Under the pieces are notes generated by a model. It worked only from the letters and a program-made list of their open reading frames with translations. It did not search any database and was not told the origin of the DNA. 64,000 nt of DNA from Brachionus manjavacas (taxonomy: Eukaryota; Rotifera; Eurotatoria; Ploima; Brachionidae), in contig JAHQIY010000001.1 of NCBI GenBank assembly GCA_019054805.1, forward strand, positions 8,074,501 through 8,138,500, read 5' to 3'. Positions within the stretch are counted from its first letter, which is position 1. Each line of letters starts with the position of its first letter. Position numbers and translations under genes: made by a program. Positions 37,460 through 51,600 of the stretch are shown here, piece by piece.

Positions 37460-40400
37460 TTAATTGAAATTAAAGTCAGTATTCATCGATCATTTTAATC
37501 TAAAAAAATATTTTTATGAGTTTTTTTTAAAGGGTGGATTCGATCAATAAGAATTATACTGTCTGTATCAATTAACCTTATTCTAGCTATAAATAATTTC
37601 AACATAAAACAGAAATAGTTGATTTAAAGTCTCGGAAGAATCAAATTATAAATTACTTTTATAAACAGACTTGAAATAAAAAATAAGTTTTTTTTCCGGA
37701 TCATTTGATATTCATTAAATATTTATTAAGTCGTTTGCAGACTTTTTTCGATATTTATTTTGGTTAAAGATTAGTTTTATTAAAAATATCTTGAAGACAA
37801 AAGTAACACAAAACTATTAACTCAAATGAAAAATAGATCGAGTTAAATATCAATAAAAAGACACAATATTTATAAATTAACCTCTTTTTTTCTAAATTTT
37901 ATTATCTATCACGTTTTCTAATGTGAGATTGACTGAGATAAAAAAATTGCATTTTTTAACATTTAAAGCTTGTACGAGACTTAACCTTGGGAATAAAAAT
38001 AAAAGTTTTTAGGACAAATTTCGTAAAAATAAAACTATGGTGATAATAAGTCATGAGCAAACTTTTACTACTAGATTTTTTCTCTTTAAAAATAAAACAA
38101 TATTTTTGTTTCCACTTAAAAATCATTCTTTAGGTCTCGAAGCCGTAAAATTTACAATTTTTTTTTCAAAAATTGATAACAAAATCTAAAATGCTTATTT
38201 TTTATTTAAAAGATGTAAAAATTGTAAATAATTGTTAAACCGTATTTGATTAAAAAAATTTCTTTAGTTCATTTCGTGACGGGTTAACTTAAACTTTTAT
38301 TCTGTTAATCGAATTTTTATATTCTATTTTTAATTAACAAGTACTGATTTGGGCTTACTTGGCATGAATTTTTTTTTCATCTAGACTGATCAATTTTATC
38401 TAGATCAATCGCCTAGGAGAAAAACTAGTCCAAGAAATTGAAACAATCCGAAGCCACAAATCTCTAATAAATTCCCACTGGTTGTATCATCAAATTAAAT
38501 ATTTTAGTTATTCTTCAAAGGATACTTTAGATTTATGAAAAAAGAATTCCAAATATTGATGCTGAAATTTTTATCTTTTGAGCTTTACTTAGTCGATCAT
38601 TCTTTTTTTCCTCTTTGAATCTAAGAGTAAATCATAAGAGACATAATAAGTCGGCTAATCTTTACCAAAATTTGGCAATTTTATAATCTTAGTTTTGAAT
38701 CAATACTTTTTTTTTAAGATAAAAAGATAAAAGGTATTATATTTCTTTAAACGTTGAGAAAACCAAAACAAAAAATGTTTTTAAATTTTAATTAAGAATC
38801 AGTCTGCTGTGGTGTTGATCAACTTTTAGAGAAACCATGTGTGCTAAACACACAAAAAATTGAAAAAAATGTTTTCTTAATATAATTCTAAATTATTTTC
38901 ACCAAATTTAAATTTAGGCTACAATTTCTTCTTTAAATCCTAAGATTTGAATGAAGTTCACAGTGCCGAAAATACGACTCAATAATTTGAATAAATTTTT
39001 TATAATTTATTTGTAAAGCAACTTTTTACCAGAAACTAGAATTCAGTTAGTTAAATTACATCATTTGATATTCATTATTATATATTTTTTTTTTTTTTCT
39101 TACATCAGTAACTTAATTTTTAATTTTTTATTTTTTTATGTACTACCTCTCCTTCTTAGGAGGTTAATTTTATCAAATAAATATTATATAAAATTAATAA
39201 ATTTTTAAATAACTTTCTGAAAACTGAAGTCAAATAAGTATTTAATAATAAAAATAATATAAAACTAAAGTTACTGCATGAAAGCTAATAACTTCTACTT
39301 AGAAGCCCTCTAAGCTAGTTCCTTTCATTCTACACCATTCATACGAACTTAACCTAAAATTTGGACAAAGAAATTTACTTTAGTATTCCAGGGGCAATAA
39401 TATTGTATAAAACAAAAAAGGATGCTAAAGAATGATGCAGAATAATTTAAATATGATTAGATAGCAAGCAGTTGTCTAGCGAGATGATTTCCGATGGCTC
39501 AAGTTCGATAGTTGTCATGTTGATATATGTGGACTCGGTTTTATTATAAAATGAAACCACTTCTTGATTTAAAGAACAAAAAATATTACTAATCTATGAA
39601 TTAAAGATTTCAGAACTTTTTAATTTTTATAATTATCAGAAAAAATTGATAAACCATAATTGATGGTACTCCAGTTATTACACTTCAAAAGATTCTGATC
39701 AATTCGCCTTGATTACACCCTAGATCGAGCATTTGCTTCGTTTTTTGTTAAAAAATAATTGTATTTTACCGATTGAATAACGTGTTATAAACGCTTTGTT
39801 ATTTAACTAAAAAAAAAGGCTAATTTGGTTCAAACAATAAGATTATAGATTGTAAAAACAATGCTAAAAATTAATAAATAGGCCCAAAATGCTATTAGCA
39901 TATAAAATTTGGATTGTAGATATTTCGTAAAAATTGTGCGAAATATTTTCACAATAAAAAAACATAAAAAATTTTATTTTGGAGGATTGGGAAATGTCTA
40001 GCTTCGAGTTCAATTTTGTCTATCACTTTCAATTTTAAATCAATGCTACTTTTATGGTTGTGGGGCTGTAAAATGGCATAACTTGAGAAAAAAATGGTTG
40101 ACAAAAATTCAAGACCACTAACAAAATGTGTAGTTGGAAAGCGATTTTCTTTATGTTGTATTCTTGGGTTAGGAAAAGTTGTCCATTTTTAAAAACACAA
40201 ATGATAAAAAGGATACAAGCGTCTCCTTTTTTGCTCTCAAATCTTAAATAAATCTTCAAGAGTATCAAATGCCTGTATTTGAAACTAGATCGACCTTTTT
40301 TACAATTTCTATTTAAAAATTAAAAGTCAAATTAAAAGAAAATACAATTTTTTGATAAGAAAACAACGCGTTTAAACATTTCATTAAGAAAAAACGGGTC

Positions 40401-41235
40401 GAAACATAAGTGAATAAAAAGTGTTGAAAATAATCTACATTATTTAAAAGATCTGCTCTTTTAGATGTTAAATATTAGTTATTTTGATATTGAACGCCTA
40501 CTAGAATAATCTGATTTTTAAGAAGAGTTAATTTTGATTATTTTTCATCAGGCTTTGAAAATTAACCCTTAAAACATAAAAAAAAAGATGAAAACAAATA
40601 AATATTGGCCTAGAACAGTCTTGATATATTTGTCACAAAGCGCCTTAAATATTGAATCAAAATTTGTTCGTGTTTAAGAAAACTGTAGAGAAAAAATTAA
40701 TTTTTTTTGACATACTTTATTATAAAATTAAAAATTAAAATATAATTTAAGAAAACATGATTAATTGGTATTTTTGCAAATAATAAAATTTAAAAACTAA
40801 TGCTTGCTAATCAAACAAATAATGGGTCTATTTACCATTTAATTTATATAAATTTTCAATAGACCTCAAGATCTTATTTGATAAAAAACAATTTCAATTC
40901 TTTTCTTATGAACACATTGATTATCTCTTTAAAAATTGACACAATCGGCAGGCAAAAAATTTTTCAAGAACTCTTGAGTGTCTTTTGGCGCACTGTAATC
41001 TTTTAGAGCAATATTTTGACTCTAATGTAGCTTTGCTTTTAAGTTAAGTACCTTGTCGAAATTGTGAATCATTCAATCAACTTTTTAAATAGTTTAAATT
41101 TTACTTTAATTTTAAAAAATCAATTTAATTTTTCTCTTATGAATGCTACTCTAAAATAAATGATATTTTAGATTTAATCAAATTAAAATAATAACTCTTA
41201 AGAAACAAAATCTTCGTAGTCTATTTGTTAGATAA
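37460..41235. other. gene-poor AT-rich region upstream of the DNMBP-like gene
   Basis: No gene is supported. The region must hold the DNMBP-like promoter near 37.5 kb, but I see no convincing core element. A LINE 3'-end hairpin lies at 39131-39180. A less AT-rich patch at about 39940-40270 gives an open minus-strand frame of 77 codons with no recognisable family and no splice context. Confidence 0.4.
39131..39180 (+). repeat. LINE/SINE 3'-end hairpin copy
   Basis: T-rich run, CTCTCCTTCTTAGGAGG hairpin, AT linker, then an AT-rich tail. It follows the same plan as the copies at 9449 and 60685 but is more diverged. Confidence 0.5.
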
Positions 41236-41632
41236 ATATAGGAAACAAACTAAGACGACTTCGAGGTGATCTAATTCAAATGTTTAAGATTGTAAACAAT
41301 ATGGAAAGAGTTAATTTTGAAAACGGGATCAATTTTAGCCAAAACTAAATGCCTGATACCAGAAGATACGACTTGAGAAGGAATAGCAAGAACCTCATCC
41401 GGGAATGTGTAAAAAACTGTCTTCAAAGATATAACTTTTTTACTAATAGAGTTGTGAATGATTGGAACAAATTGCCAGAAGAAATAATAAATGCAAACTG
41501 TCTTAACAGTTTCAAGGCAAAAATTGATGGGTGGTTGGCAAAGAATATTGTAACGACTGCTATAGCTTATTAAAGCTTCGTTTGGAGAATCTCCAAGTTG
41601 CAGTTAATTTTACTACTACTACTACTACTAAC
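41236..41632 (+). mobile_element. 3' end of a CR1/L2-like LINE
   Basis: One frame with a single stop (near 41347) reads KLRRLRGDLIQMFKIVNN, then RYNFFTNRVVNDWNKLPEE and LNSFKAKIDGWL, the standard C-terminal segment of CR1/L2-type ORF2 proteins and clearly related to the fragment at 10990-11570. The ORF stops at 41571-41573. The 3' UTR ends with (TAC)n at about 41609-41629, a microsatellite tail as expected for this LINE class. It is heavily 5'-truncated and not autonomous. Confidence 0.85.
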
Positions 41633-41667
41633 TAGTTGATAGTTTATTTTTTTAATTTCTAAATGAT

Positions 41668-42293
41668 AAACTAATTATGATTTGGTTATTAAATAAAATA
41701 AATTTTATTGTTTAAAACTTTTAAAATCAAAGAATCTTTAGATCAATTTTTACTACAAACTACCGTGGTAACTCGTTCCATTATGCTGCACTACAAACTT
41801 TTGGATCATGCACCGAATTAAATCTCGTTCATGCATAAGCTTCTTTGATAAAAAACATATGATCTTATATTAATATTACAGGTTTAGGACCGCATCAAAC
41901 TGTGAAATTCTTAATTTAATGTGTCATCTAAATCTGGGTTTAATACAAAAAATGAAAAGAATTTTTTTTTAATATGCATTTGGTACAGTACCAAGATTTA
42001 ATATTTATTTCGATCCTTTTTATTTTTGTGATATGCTACCTTAATCAAAAATGTTATAGCATGGGCGAGATTTAATTCGTTGCATGATCCAAAAGCGTGC
42101 CTTAGTTTATAGTGCAGCATAATGGAACGAGTGACCACGGTAGTTTGTAGTAAAAATAAAATTGATCTAAAGAAGAAAGATCGTCTATTAAAACGAAATA
42201 TTTTTTTGGAAAAAGCGTTCAGCTTTGTTTTTTGATTTTAAAAGTTTAAAAAATATAATTTATTTTATTTAACCAAGTCATAATTAGTTTCAC
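41668..42293. mobile_element. long inverted-repeat element (MITE-like copy A)
   Basis: The core 41761-42142 has inverted ends reading TACCGTGGTAACTCGTTCCA and, from the other strand, TACCGTGGTCACTCGTTCCA, continuing into TATGCTGCACTA and TTTTGGATCATGCA. The inverted symmetry continues outward past the core: ACTAATTATGATTTGG near 41670-41686 pairs with its complement near 42275-42290, as do TTTAGATCAATTTT segments. Each arm is about 200 bp. The core is shared with copy B at 35797-36278. No coding capacity. Confidence 0.7.
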
Positions 42294-45200
42294 AAATTTT
42301 GGCCAAACTAAATTCAGTTAAATCTAAGAGCACTCGAATAAAAATTAAAATTTTTTAATAAATTCAAAAAAATAGTAAAATACAAAATTTAAGTTAAAAG
42401 TAAAAACCAAAGTTACTTTCAAATGTTACTTTGGAGTTGGTAAGTAACAAAAACGGAACTCTAAACGCTTACAGTTTGTGGATTGAAAAAAAAATTTCCT
42501 TGAAACCAAAGATGCACTCAAGAGTTGATTATTTTAACGGCAGTAAAATACAAAAAAATGCTTTATGTTGATTTTTTACGAGTCATCAAACTATGGTCAG
42601 CGAAAATTTTCTAATTGTATAACTATTTGAAAAATTAACAAATTTATACAAAAATAAAATCTATTTGTTAACGTAAAATCGCGTCTAATAGCTAAAACAA
42701 CGAGTTTAATTGTCCGTATAGACTAGCCTAGAGGTTTGCCTAAAATCGACAAAAACAAATTTAAATAAAACATGATATTTAGATCGCACTCGAATACGAA
42801 TAGATATAAACATAAGCACAATTGAGAAATTAGAATTTTTCAACAAGCTTCAATTTCAAGTAAATAAACGGTATAGTCTTGATTTTGAGCGATACGCGTT
42901 TTAATTTAAATTAAAATAAAGCGTTACAATTTCAATATTTTGAATTCAAAATCTCGAAACTATTTGACTAGCTCATTTGACTTGTCTACCTGGATATTTG
43001 GGGCCCCTATTTCAACCTATTACGTATTCGCTTTGTCCTATCGCCAAACCCGTACGATATTTAAATAGCTCGAAAAATTGATCGCTCAGTCCTCGCTATT
43101 TTTATTAATTTAATAACTCACTAAAAAACACTTTTTCACTTCAAGTGTCCAGAAATTAGGCCATGCTCGGCAAAAATTAAATTTCAATTAGTTGAAAATC
43201 AAATCGAAAACTCTTAATTAAAGCTCTCTGGATAATTATAGACTATTAAGTAAGAATAGAAGCCGTAGAAGGCATCTTGAACAAGCTACTCGCTCAGACA
43301 CCTCCAAATTTACCTAAATCCACAATCTCCAATTTTGAGTGAATTGAATAACAAAAGACTTAATTACCTGTTATCTTATTCAAATTATAGCTCTATTTGT
43401 TTAACCCAGAAACTCGAATAAATAGTCTTTTGGCCACCATTTGTCTTAGCTAAGCCTAGATTAATGCCTTTTCAAATTCTGGTTTAAATACCCATTTGGC
43501 CAAATGACGCATTGGTCTTTTCTAAGTTTTTTTTCCTCTTTTTTTATTTTGTGAAATAAATTTCAAATATCTCACGAAAAAATGATAGCTATTTAGGCAA
43601 TTGACATGGTTACGAAATGAAGTTGGCCAAAATTAGATTAGATTTTTTTGACTAGAGAAATACTGCGATTTACGTGAAAAGGCATTTTTGTAAAAATTTA
43701 AAAAAAAACAACCAAATGAACATTTTGACATTTAAGCACAGATCGAAATACTTAGTCAAACAAAAGCTATGAAAGGAAGCTACTGTATTCAAATTGAGTC
43801 ATTAGGCAAACTAACTGGGGGAATGTGAAATCAAATGACTATTTTCTGATCCTTGAAAGAAAAAAGTTTATAGCACTCGTTTTTTGCTGAGTAAAGGTCA
43901 AATATTTGATTTTAATTTTCCGAATCGGTCTCTTAAGATTTGAAAATTTCAGTCAATATCTTTGAGGTTGCTATAGTTAAACACAAAAGTGAGATTTCTT
44001 CTGGCAACTGAGTCATTAAGGATAATTATATGCTTTGATTTGATTGATGACTATATATTTGGTTATTCCAAGACTTTTATCTATGTCCTCGTTTGTTATA
44101 CCAAGTAGAAAAATTTATTCTATAAATCATTATTAGAATTTTTTATTCAATAATTATTTATTTTTTTTAAATTATATCAACAACAGATATTAATCAAAGA
44201 AAATATCAGTCGGCTTTGAATTCACGCTAGGCTTAGTTCATTAATCATTTTCGAATAGCATCACAAATTAAGCAAGATTAGTTCAACCAAAAACAAGCAA
44301 GCTGATAAAATTTAGCTGGTTCAAGGTAATAAAGAATGCATTTAAATTTTAATTTTTTTTTGTTCATTTTAGATGTTTTTCAAATATTAATTGATTGTTT
44401 AAGTGATTTTATTAAGTATTCGCATCTTTTTTAAAAATTTTCGAAAAATTTGGTAAGTCATTTTTTTTTTGTTTAAAAGAAGGCATTTGAAATTTTAATT
44501 TTCTATAATGTAGAAAAACAGATTTTTTTAGCACTAAAAGTGTTGTTTTATTTAATTTTGAAGAAGTTTATTGCAAAAAATTTGCCAAATAAAGGTCCTC
44601 AAAAAAAGTATCATAAAATTTAATATTTAAATAGTCTCCGAGTGATAAATATCAATAATTTTTAAAAGTCAAATTTTGGAGTACTTGACGATTTTTTTAA
44701 AAATCTCATGAATTTCTAGGAATTTGAATTAAAAAATAAAATTTTAGATAAAAATAAAATATGCAAAAATTAAATTAGATACCAATGCCAAATAAAAATC
44801 ATTGATCGATTGCATTTAAAATAACACTTAATGGGTATTTAATGATTTTAAAACAACAAAGATTTCCAAATAAAAAATGGCCATCAATTAATGGACTGAC
44901 AAAAAAAATTAAATTTTACCGACACAAAAGACTAAATCTACTGACAAAAAACTAAATATGATGACAAATAAGTTATTTGACTGATAAAATAATGATTTGA
45001 GTGACAAAAATACTTTTTTGACTAATTAATTATTTTTACAGCAAATTAATGATTTTGAAGTGACAATAAAAATCAAAATCTTGAACAATAGCACCAAAAT
45101 CGGAAGGATATTCCAGACGATTATGACAAACTGTTTTGTCCAAATCTCATCATCAAGCTAGACTCAACTATGAGTAAACGTCACAAATAAGTTCAATCCT

Positions 45201-45530
45201 TACAATCTTAGAGAATTACATTTATAAATAGCTTAATTAGAACTAAAATAAAAATACAATCTATGTCTTCTAAACTTTCATTTTTTTAGCTTATTTACTT
45301 TATTTAGATTTTTTTTTATTTCATTTTATTAACTTAAATTTAATTTTTAATTTTGATTTTTTTTTTAAATTTAATCTGAAGGAGCGCTAGCTTGGTACAG
45401 AAAACAATAAATAAAAAATAAATAATCTATCTAAAAAATAGGTTTTATTTTGTCAGTGCAAAATTATTAAATAGTCATCTCAATATATATATTTATCAGT
45501 CGTTTAGTTTTTTGTTAGAATAATTAGTTT
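42294..45530. other. noncoding region, locally less AT-rich
   Basis: The segment 42640-44060 is noticeably richer in GC and in non-repetitive words than its surroundings, yet no open frame, splice chain or repeat family is visible. It could hold regulatory sequence or an unrecognised noncoding gene. Near 45360-45420 an AT tail with CTGAAGGAGC resembles a diverged LINE 3' end. Confidence 0.35.
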
Positions 45531-45533
45531 TTA

Positions 45534-45641
45534 ATAATAATAATAATAATAACAAGCTACAGCAGGAGACCTGTGGAGGGAGACTAGATGTAGTTTCGCT
45601 ATGGTAGCTATCTTTCTGCGAAAAAAAAAAAAAAAAATTTT
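45534..45641. repeat. (TAA)n microsatellite, short unique segment and poly-A run
   Basis: (TAA)n at about 45534-45553 is followed by about 65 bases of higher GC (containing GGAGACCTGTGGAGGGAGAC) and then a run of about 18 A. The layout is like a truncated retroelement 3' end, in either orientation, but no family match is seen in the window. Confidence 0.45.
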
Positions 45642-48600
45642 TCATTAAATATGCAATCCAGCCAAGTTCATTCATTTACTAAACTAGATTATTTATTATT
45701 TATAAATAATAGTCAGCTAAAATTTATTAAATTAGTCACCACTTTTAGTTATTTTTGTCATCGTAAAAAATTTAAATTTGTCACCCCCAAAAAATTTAAG
45801 CCATAAAAAATCAATTTCCACTCTTCAAAGATTCTTTTTTTGATTTTTTGATACTTATTAGTAATTAGCTTAATTTTAAAGATTAACATACAAAAAATAA
45901 TTAATTTTTGAGTACATTTTCGAGTTAACCGAAACTTTAAAAATTCGGATCTCAAATTTTTCTTCGATGAAGAACAAAGAAATAAAACAGATTTTTTAAA
46001 AAAAATTATTGATCAAAACTCATTTCCTGAAGCATTTAGAAACCGATAATTGCCATTTTATCTGATCTAATTGCTTATTTAAAAAATAAGCAACTTTATA
46101 ATATTATGTTCATAAATGTACAACTAATATTTGACAATTCATAAGCGACCATTAACTAAGTAATGGCTTTTTTTAAAGAAAAATAAAAATTACGGAGAAA
46201 CATCAATTTATTAAATAAATCCTCAAGCAAATTAGAAAGTTATTTTTTGACAGACGAAAAAATTAATAAATAAAAATAAAGTGACAATTGAAATTAAACA
46301 AAAGTTAAAAAAAAAAAAAAATGAAAGAAAAAAGATTTAAAATGTAAAAAATTTGAATAAAATTAATTAATTCTGACTAAGATATCTAATAAAAAGAATT
46401 TTGTTCAAATTTATTTTATGTTCAGTTAAACAGATAGTTTAACTTCAAAATAATAAAAAAAACCTTTACCAGACTTTCATTACTTCTTTTATAGAGTTGA
46501 ATTTTTTATTTGAATAAATAAATTTTAAAATTCATAAAACAAAGCTTATCGCAGCAACCCATTGAAAAGGTCGTTAAGGTAGATTTCTCGTTGAATAATA
46601 AATTCGGAATTATTTTAATAGAAACAATTCCCTCCCATCACTTCGCAGTAAAATAAATAACGAGTAATAATAAAAAACAAATTTTTAAATTATTTTCATC
46701 TTTCATAGGTAAATTAAAAAAAAATAAAAAAATAAAAAATATATCCTAAATCTACAATGTGTATTATTTTTAGTTTTATGTTAATCTTAAATTTTGTGGC
46801 TGAAGTATTTGATGTTTATCAAAAATTTGCTGATCACTTTACTAAATATTGATTTAAAATAGAATTATTAATATTTTAATCATTAAATGAATTCAATAAA
46901 AAATTAATTTAATTAAATCATTCATTGAAAAAATTGACGTACGGTTTTTCTCAAACGATAAAAGTAATTTGTATTTTTTTTATAAAACTCGGAAAGATGA
47001 AACAACCAAAAAAATATTTTTATCGATTTTAATCATAGAATTTTTTTTATTATGGTTTGGAGCATCTTACAAAACCTGAATTATTTGAAAATTTAACTAT
47101 TTATTTGAAAATTTAACTATTTATTTGAAAATTTAACTATTTATTTGAAAATTAAGATTTTAAAATCAAAATCACTGTACTTGTCTTTAAACTAACTTCA
47201 TAACAGTGTCGGATGATAGAGCTGCAATGAAATTGGCGATATCGTTTCTTAGCTGTTTATACGAAAAATAATCTTAATTGAATTGAGCAAATACCTGCAC
47301 AATAAATTTACCATAAATAAATAAAATAAAAAATAAATGAAAAATATTTTATGAACTTTTTTCGTTTATAAAACAAAAAAATTTCATAAAAAAAAGTATG
47401 CAAATTAGATAAAATGATTTAGGAAGTCCTATTAGCTAATTTTTACCTGTTTTAAAACAAATGAAGTTGTTAAAAAAGACTATTTCTTTATATTTTCATA
47501 AATTTAATTGAATAAATAACTAATCTTTTTTATTTTATTTTGAGTTCAACTTTTTTTTTAGGTTAAACTTGTTAATAGAATTCTTTAAATAAAAAAGGTA
47601 TCAAAATATTTATCTAAATTAATTGTGATCTCTTAAATTACAAGCGTCAGAGCTTATTTTCACATTTGTTTGACGTGTGCTAAGTTTTTGGTAAATTAGA
47701 AAATTTTTTTGTAAAAATAAAAATCCAGTGTAACTTCTATATTTAACTTGGTCTTTTTTAATTCTACATAGAAATCAGATAAAATTTCAAACTAATACTA
47801 AACTTAAAAAATTCTAAGATATAATTGATTGTTTTTTACTTAAAAAAAGAGAAAAACAAACCATGTATGATATCTAATATATTATATGATTATTAATAAC
47901 AATAAATTGAATCACGTAACAAAATCATCTCAAAAACAACATCGAAAATTTCAAAATTGAAAAACGAGTTTAATTATAAAATTTTAAGGATTCGTGTAAA
48001 ATATTCTTTTCTATTGCAAAATTAAAACATCAATAATAAATACTTTAAATAATCAAAATGACAAAACCGACAAGGATTCTAAAATTGATGAAATCCTAGC
48101 CAAAAAAATAAAAAAATTCAAGTGATTTTTGGTCATTATATTTATTTAGTATTCAATAAAGAAGCTTTTGACATAATTAAAATTTATTTATTGACTATGT
48201 AGATAATATCTTTGATTACATTCTTGGTCCTTATCAAAAAATTTTGATTTTTTTTGCTTTTGGTTGAAAGAACCCAAGCTGTTTTAATAAATCAAAGGTG
48301 AAAACTTAACAAGGTATTCAAAAATACGAACATAAATCTTAGAATTGCCTTTACAAACAGTGTGTCAAACTTTCTCAAAATTATAAGGTGATTAAAGCTG
48401 ATGATATTCAAACTAAATTCATTTATTATTAAACAAGATCTAGATTTTATGCATTTAAAATCAAAATTTTTAATTAAAATTCTCATGTTTATTAAATGTG
48501 ATTTAAATAAAATTTGAGAAAAAAATAAAATAATAATTTTTTGAATAACATAAAATTAAAGGAAATGTTGAAGCAGATTTTTGAGTATAAAATAAACATT

Positions 48601-51600
48601 ATAAGCAAGTGGATAATAATATAAAAATGGATAATTAAAACCAAATTATCTATGCCACGGTAACACAGTGAAGTTAAAATTATTTAAAACAAAAATTATA
48701 TAATTGTAATTTTTTTTTTATAAATAAACATTAATAATCATTATTCTTTTTTCTTTCAAGCTCCAAATTAATTAACTAAGACTATTTAATTTTGAAATTT
48801 CAATGATCTAAAAATTCAAATTTTATTTTTAATTTTATTAAATTTGAATTGAATTACAAAAACGTATATTTTTTGTTGCCTTACGAAATAAATGCATTAT
48901 TAATTGAATATTTTCTAATAAAACGTTTTTTTATAGTTTCATTAAATGGAATAAATAAAAACAAAAAAATACCTGATTCTAGACAAAACTTGAAATAAGT
49001 ACGAAAAGATATCTAAATGTTAAGAAATTTTTTTTCCAAAAGCATAATCATTATTTACTCAACATTTAAAGCGAACTTCAACATTTAAAAGTAAATTTTA
49101 TCCTACTTGTTTTTTATTTGTACTTGCCTCTATTTCAAAATAAAAATATTTATTTTAAAATTTGGAGAACAAATGCAATAATTATGGAATCTGAGAAATT
49201 TCTATAATTTAAGTCTGAAATGATTTTCAGTTAAATTTTATGTCACATAATCAGCTTTTACTTAGATTATGAATCAAACATATTTCTTAGCGAGAAGCAG
49301 CGATTATCTTCAGTTAGATTTCTTGACTATCGAGTTTAATCGATTATGAATTATAATTTAAGCATTTACATTTCAAGTCAACATTTCCCTTTTATTGTCA
49401 ATTACTCTTTTTGCCGAATTTATTTTATGTCATCCAAAAAATATTTAAAATGATTGAATAAATTTTTAAAAAGCAATCAAATTTAAACAAGCATAACTTG
49501 GATGCGATTCGTAGAGCAAAATCTATATAATTATTCTTAGTATTGAATTTTATCATTTATTTTTTTTGAACATTAGATTACATATTTTATTTCGAAAAAG
49601 CTTTTTAATAAATCAATAATTTAAACATGCATAAAAAATTTAATTTTTAGAACCATTTCAAATCTTGGGATTACCTTTAAGAATTTTTTGATAACTTTGA
49701 GGGTAAGTTTCAAGCAAAAAAATTAGAAAAAACCTGTTTTCAAGACATTAGATTAAGAAAAATTTAGAAAAACATTTGTTTTTTAAAAAATAAAATAAAT
49801 GATTCTAGTTTTGAATTTTTGCTATTTAAAACCCAAGATTTGCTCTTTTTTTGAAGAGATTTTCTTTCTAATTCAAATCATTATTTAGGAAGGAACCAGT
49901 CGGCTTAATATCCATTTAAAAATTTTATCAACCAAAATTTGTTCATTATGAAAAAAAAATTCTTGTTTAATTAAAAAAAAAAGAGTCTTAATTGAATAGA
50001 AAAAAGAGGTGATTAGCGGCACGTTCTGCAAATTTTATTTAGGCAATGCTTAAATCTTAGAACCACAAAAATCATCAAGTTATTTGAATTATTTTTCCAA
50101 GACTTATTTCTTATTTTATTCAGAACAAAATTGTAATTACTTATCTAAAAATAGAAAGGAATTATGTAATTTTTAGATTTTGTTTAATCCTGCTAAATTC
50201 AAAGAAAAACACTATTTTAAAATTTAAAAGGAATTAAGTATGTTACGGCTAATTAGATAATTATTCAGTGAGAATTAAAATAAGCACTGCCAGAATACAT
50301 TATTGTAAAATTACGAATTATAGTTGAATAATTTTTTTTATAGTTTAAAATCCTGTTTTTTAATATATTTTTTAGATAATAAATATCAATTATTTTATAC
50401 ATTATGTATTCTATTGAAATCGAACAAAAACCTTTGGGAATATTTCAATATTTAAAATGTTAGATTAATCATCGAAAGTTATGTTTAGAAAAAAGGTTAA
50501 TAACATTCGTCAAAATTGATTAATGAATGGTAAAAGTTCTTTAAATGAAACATTTAGCATAACATTGAGCGAAAATTTACGAAAATAAAATGAAACGTAA
50601 ATTTTTTTGTTTTTTATTAAATCAGATTCTGTAAGAAGAGAATCTATTTCAAAATTAATTTAGTAAAGCTGGAAAGCTAGAGAAATTTGTGCAGTTCAGT
50701 CATGAAAAGTCTAAAAAAATCATTATCTAGGTTTTACAAAATTTAAATAGAATTTTCAAATGTTTCAAGGGCCCGAATTTCTGGTTTCGATGGAAATTTA
50801 TTTAAATTAAATTATGAGCTCTTTTTCAACAATTACCGAAGAGACTTCAGCTGACTCAAAAATTCGCCTTTAGTTAATTTAAATCATTACATTTTTACTA
50901 AAACGTGAATTAACGACTCATTTAAGAAGCTTTTGATTCCATGTGATTAAATTTGAAAGCATATTTGATGAGTTTATAAATTCGAGTAGATTTTTTTCAA
51001 GCTTAAGTTATTTCAAAAAAATTTAAAACTATAAAATAAAGAATCTTTTTCATAGACTATTTTTTTTTGATCAAGTTTGCATTTGATTGCAAATTTTATA
51101 AAGCATTGGTTTTGTTTATTTGAATTTCTCCTCGTTATAAGTTATTATCAGAACTAAGAATGTAATAATCATAAAATATTTTAATATATTTTATTGCTAG
51201 ACTTATTTGAGTTAAAGTTGAATAAATAGTTAAACAAAGCTAAGAATGCAGCAAAAACAATTAAAAAAAAGAAATTGAAATTTCAAGACCTAAAGGTTCT
51301 TGAGCGCTTCGAGAATTATTTTTATGTTCGTTTTGTCGAATTATCATATCTAAAAATAACTTGGATGCAACCTAGTGCTGATTTTGTAAGTTCTCGAGCA
51401 AATTGAAATAGTTAAAATAATTTTTTTATTTTATCTAAAGAGCTAAGGTATCCGTTAAATGTCTTGAGAGAAAATTCAAGTTATCATTAGAAAAATTTAA
51501 TTTATTTATATTTATTTACATTTAAAATATTGATTTTTCAATTTTTTTTGCTATTGTCTCTTTAGCAAGTAAATAAAGATATTTTGTTTTATTGTAAGAG

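Noticed and set aside
40035..40268. Minus-strand open frame of 77 codons
   Set aside because: It has no recognisable domain, no splice context and an aromatic/aliphatic-rich composition; possibly part of an old repeat.
47081..47153. CRISPR-like array
   Set aside because: The copies are directly abutting with no spacers; it is a simple 20-bp tandem repeat in an animal genome.
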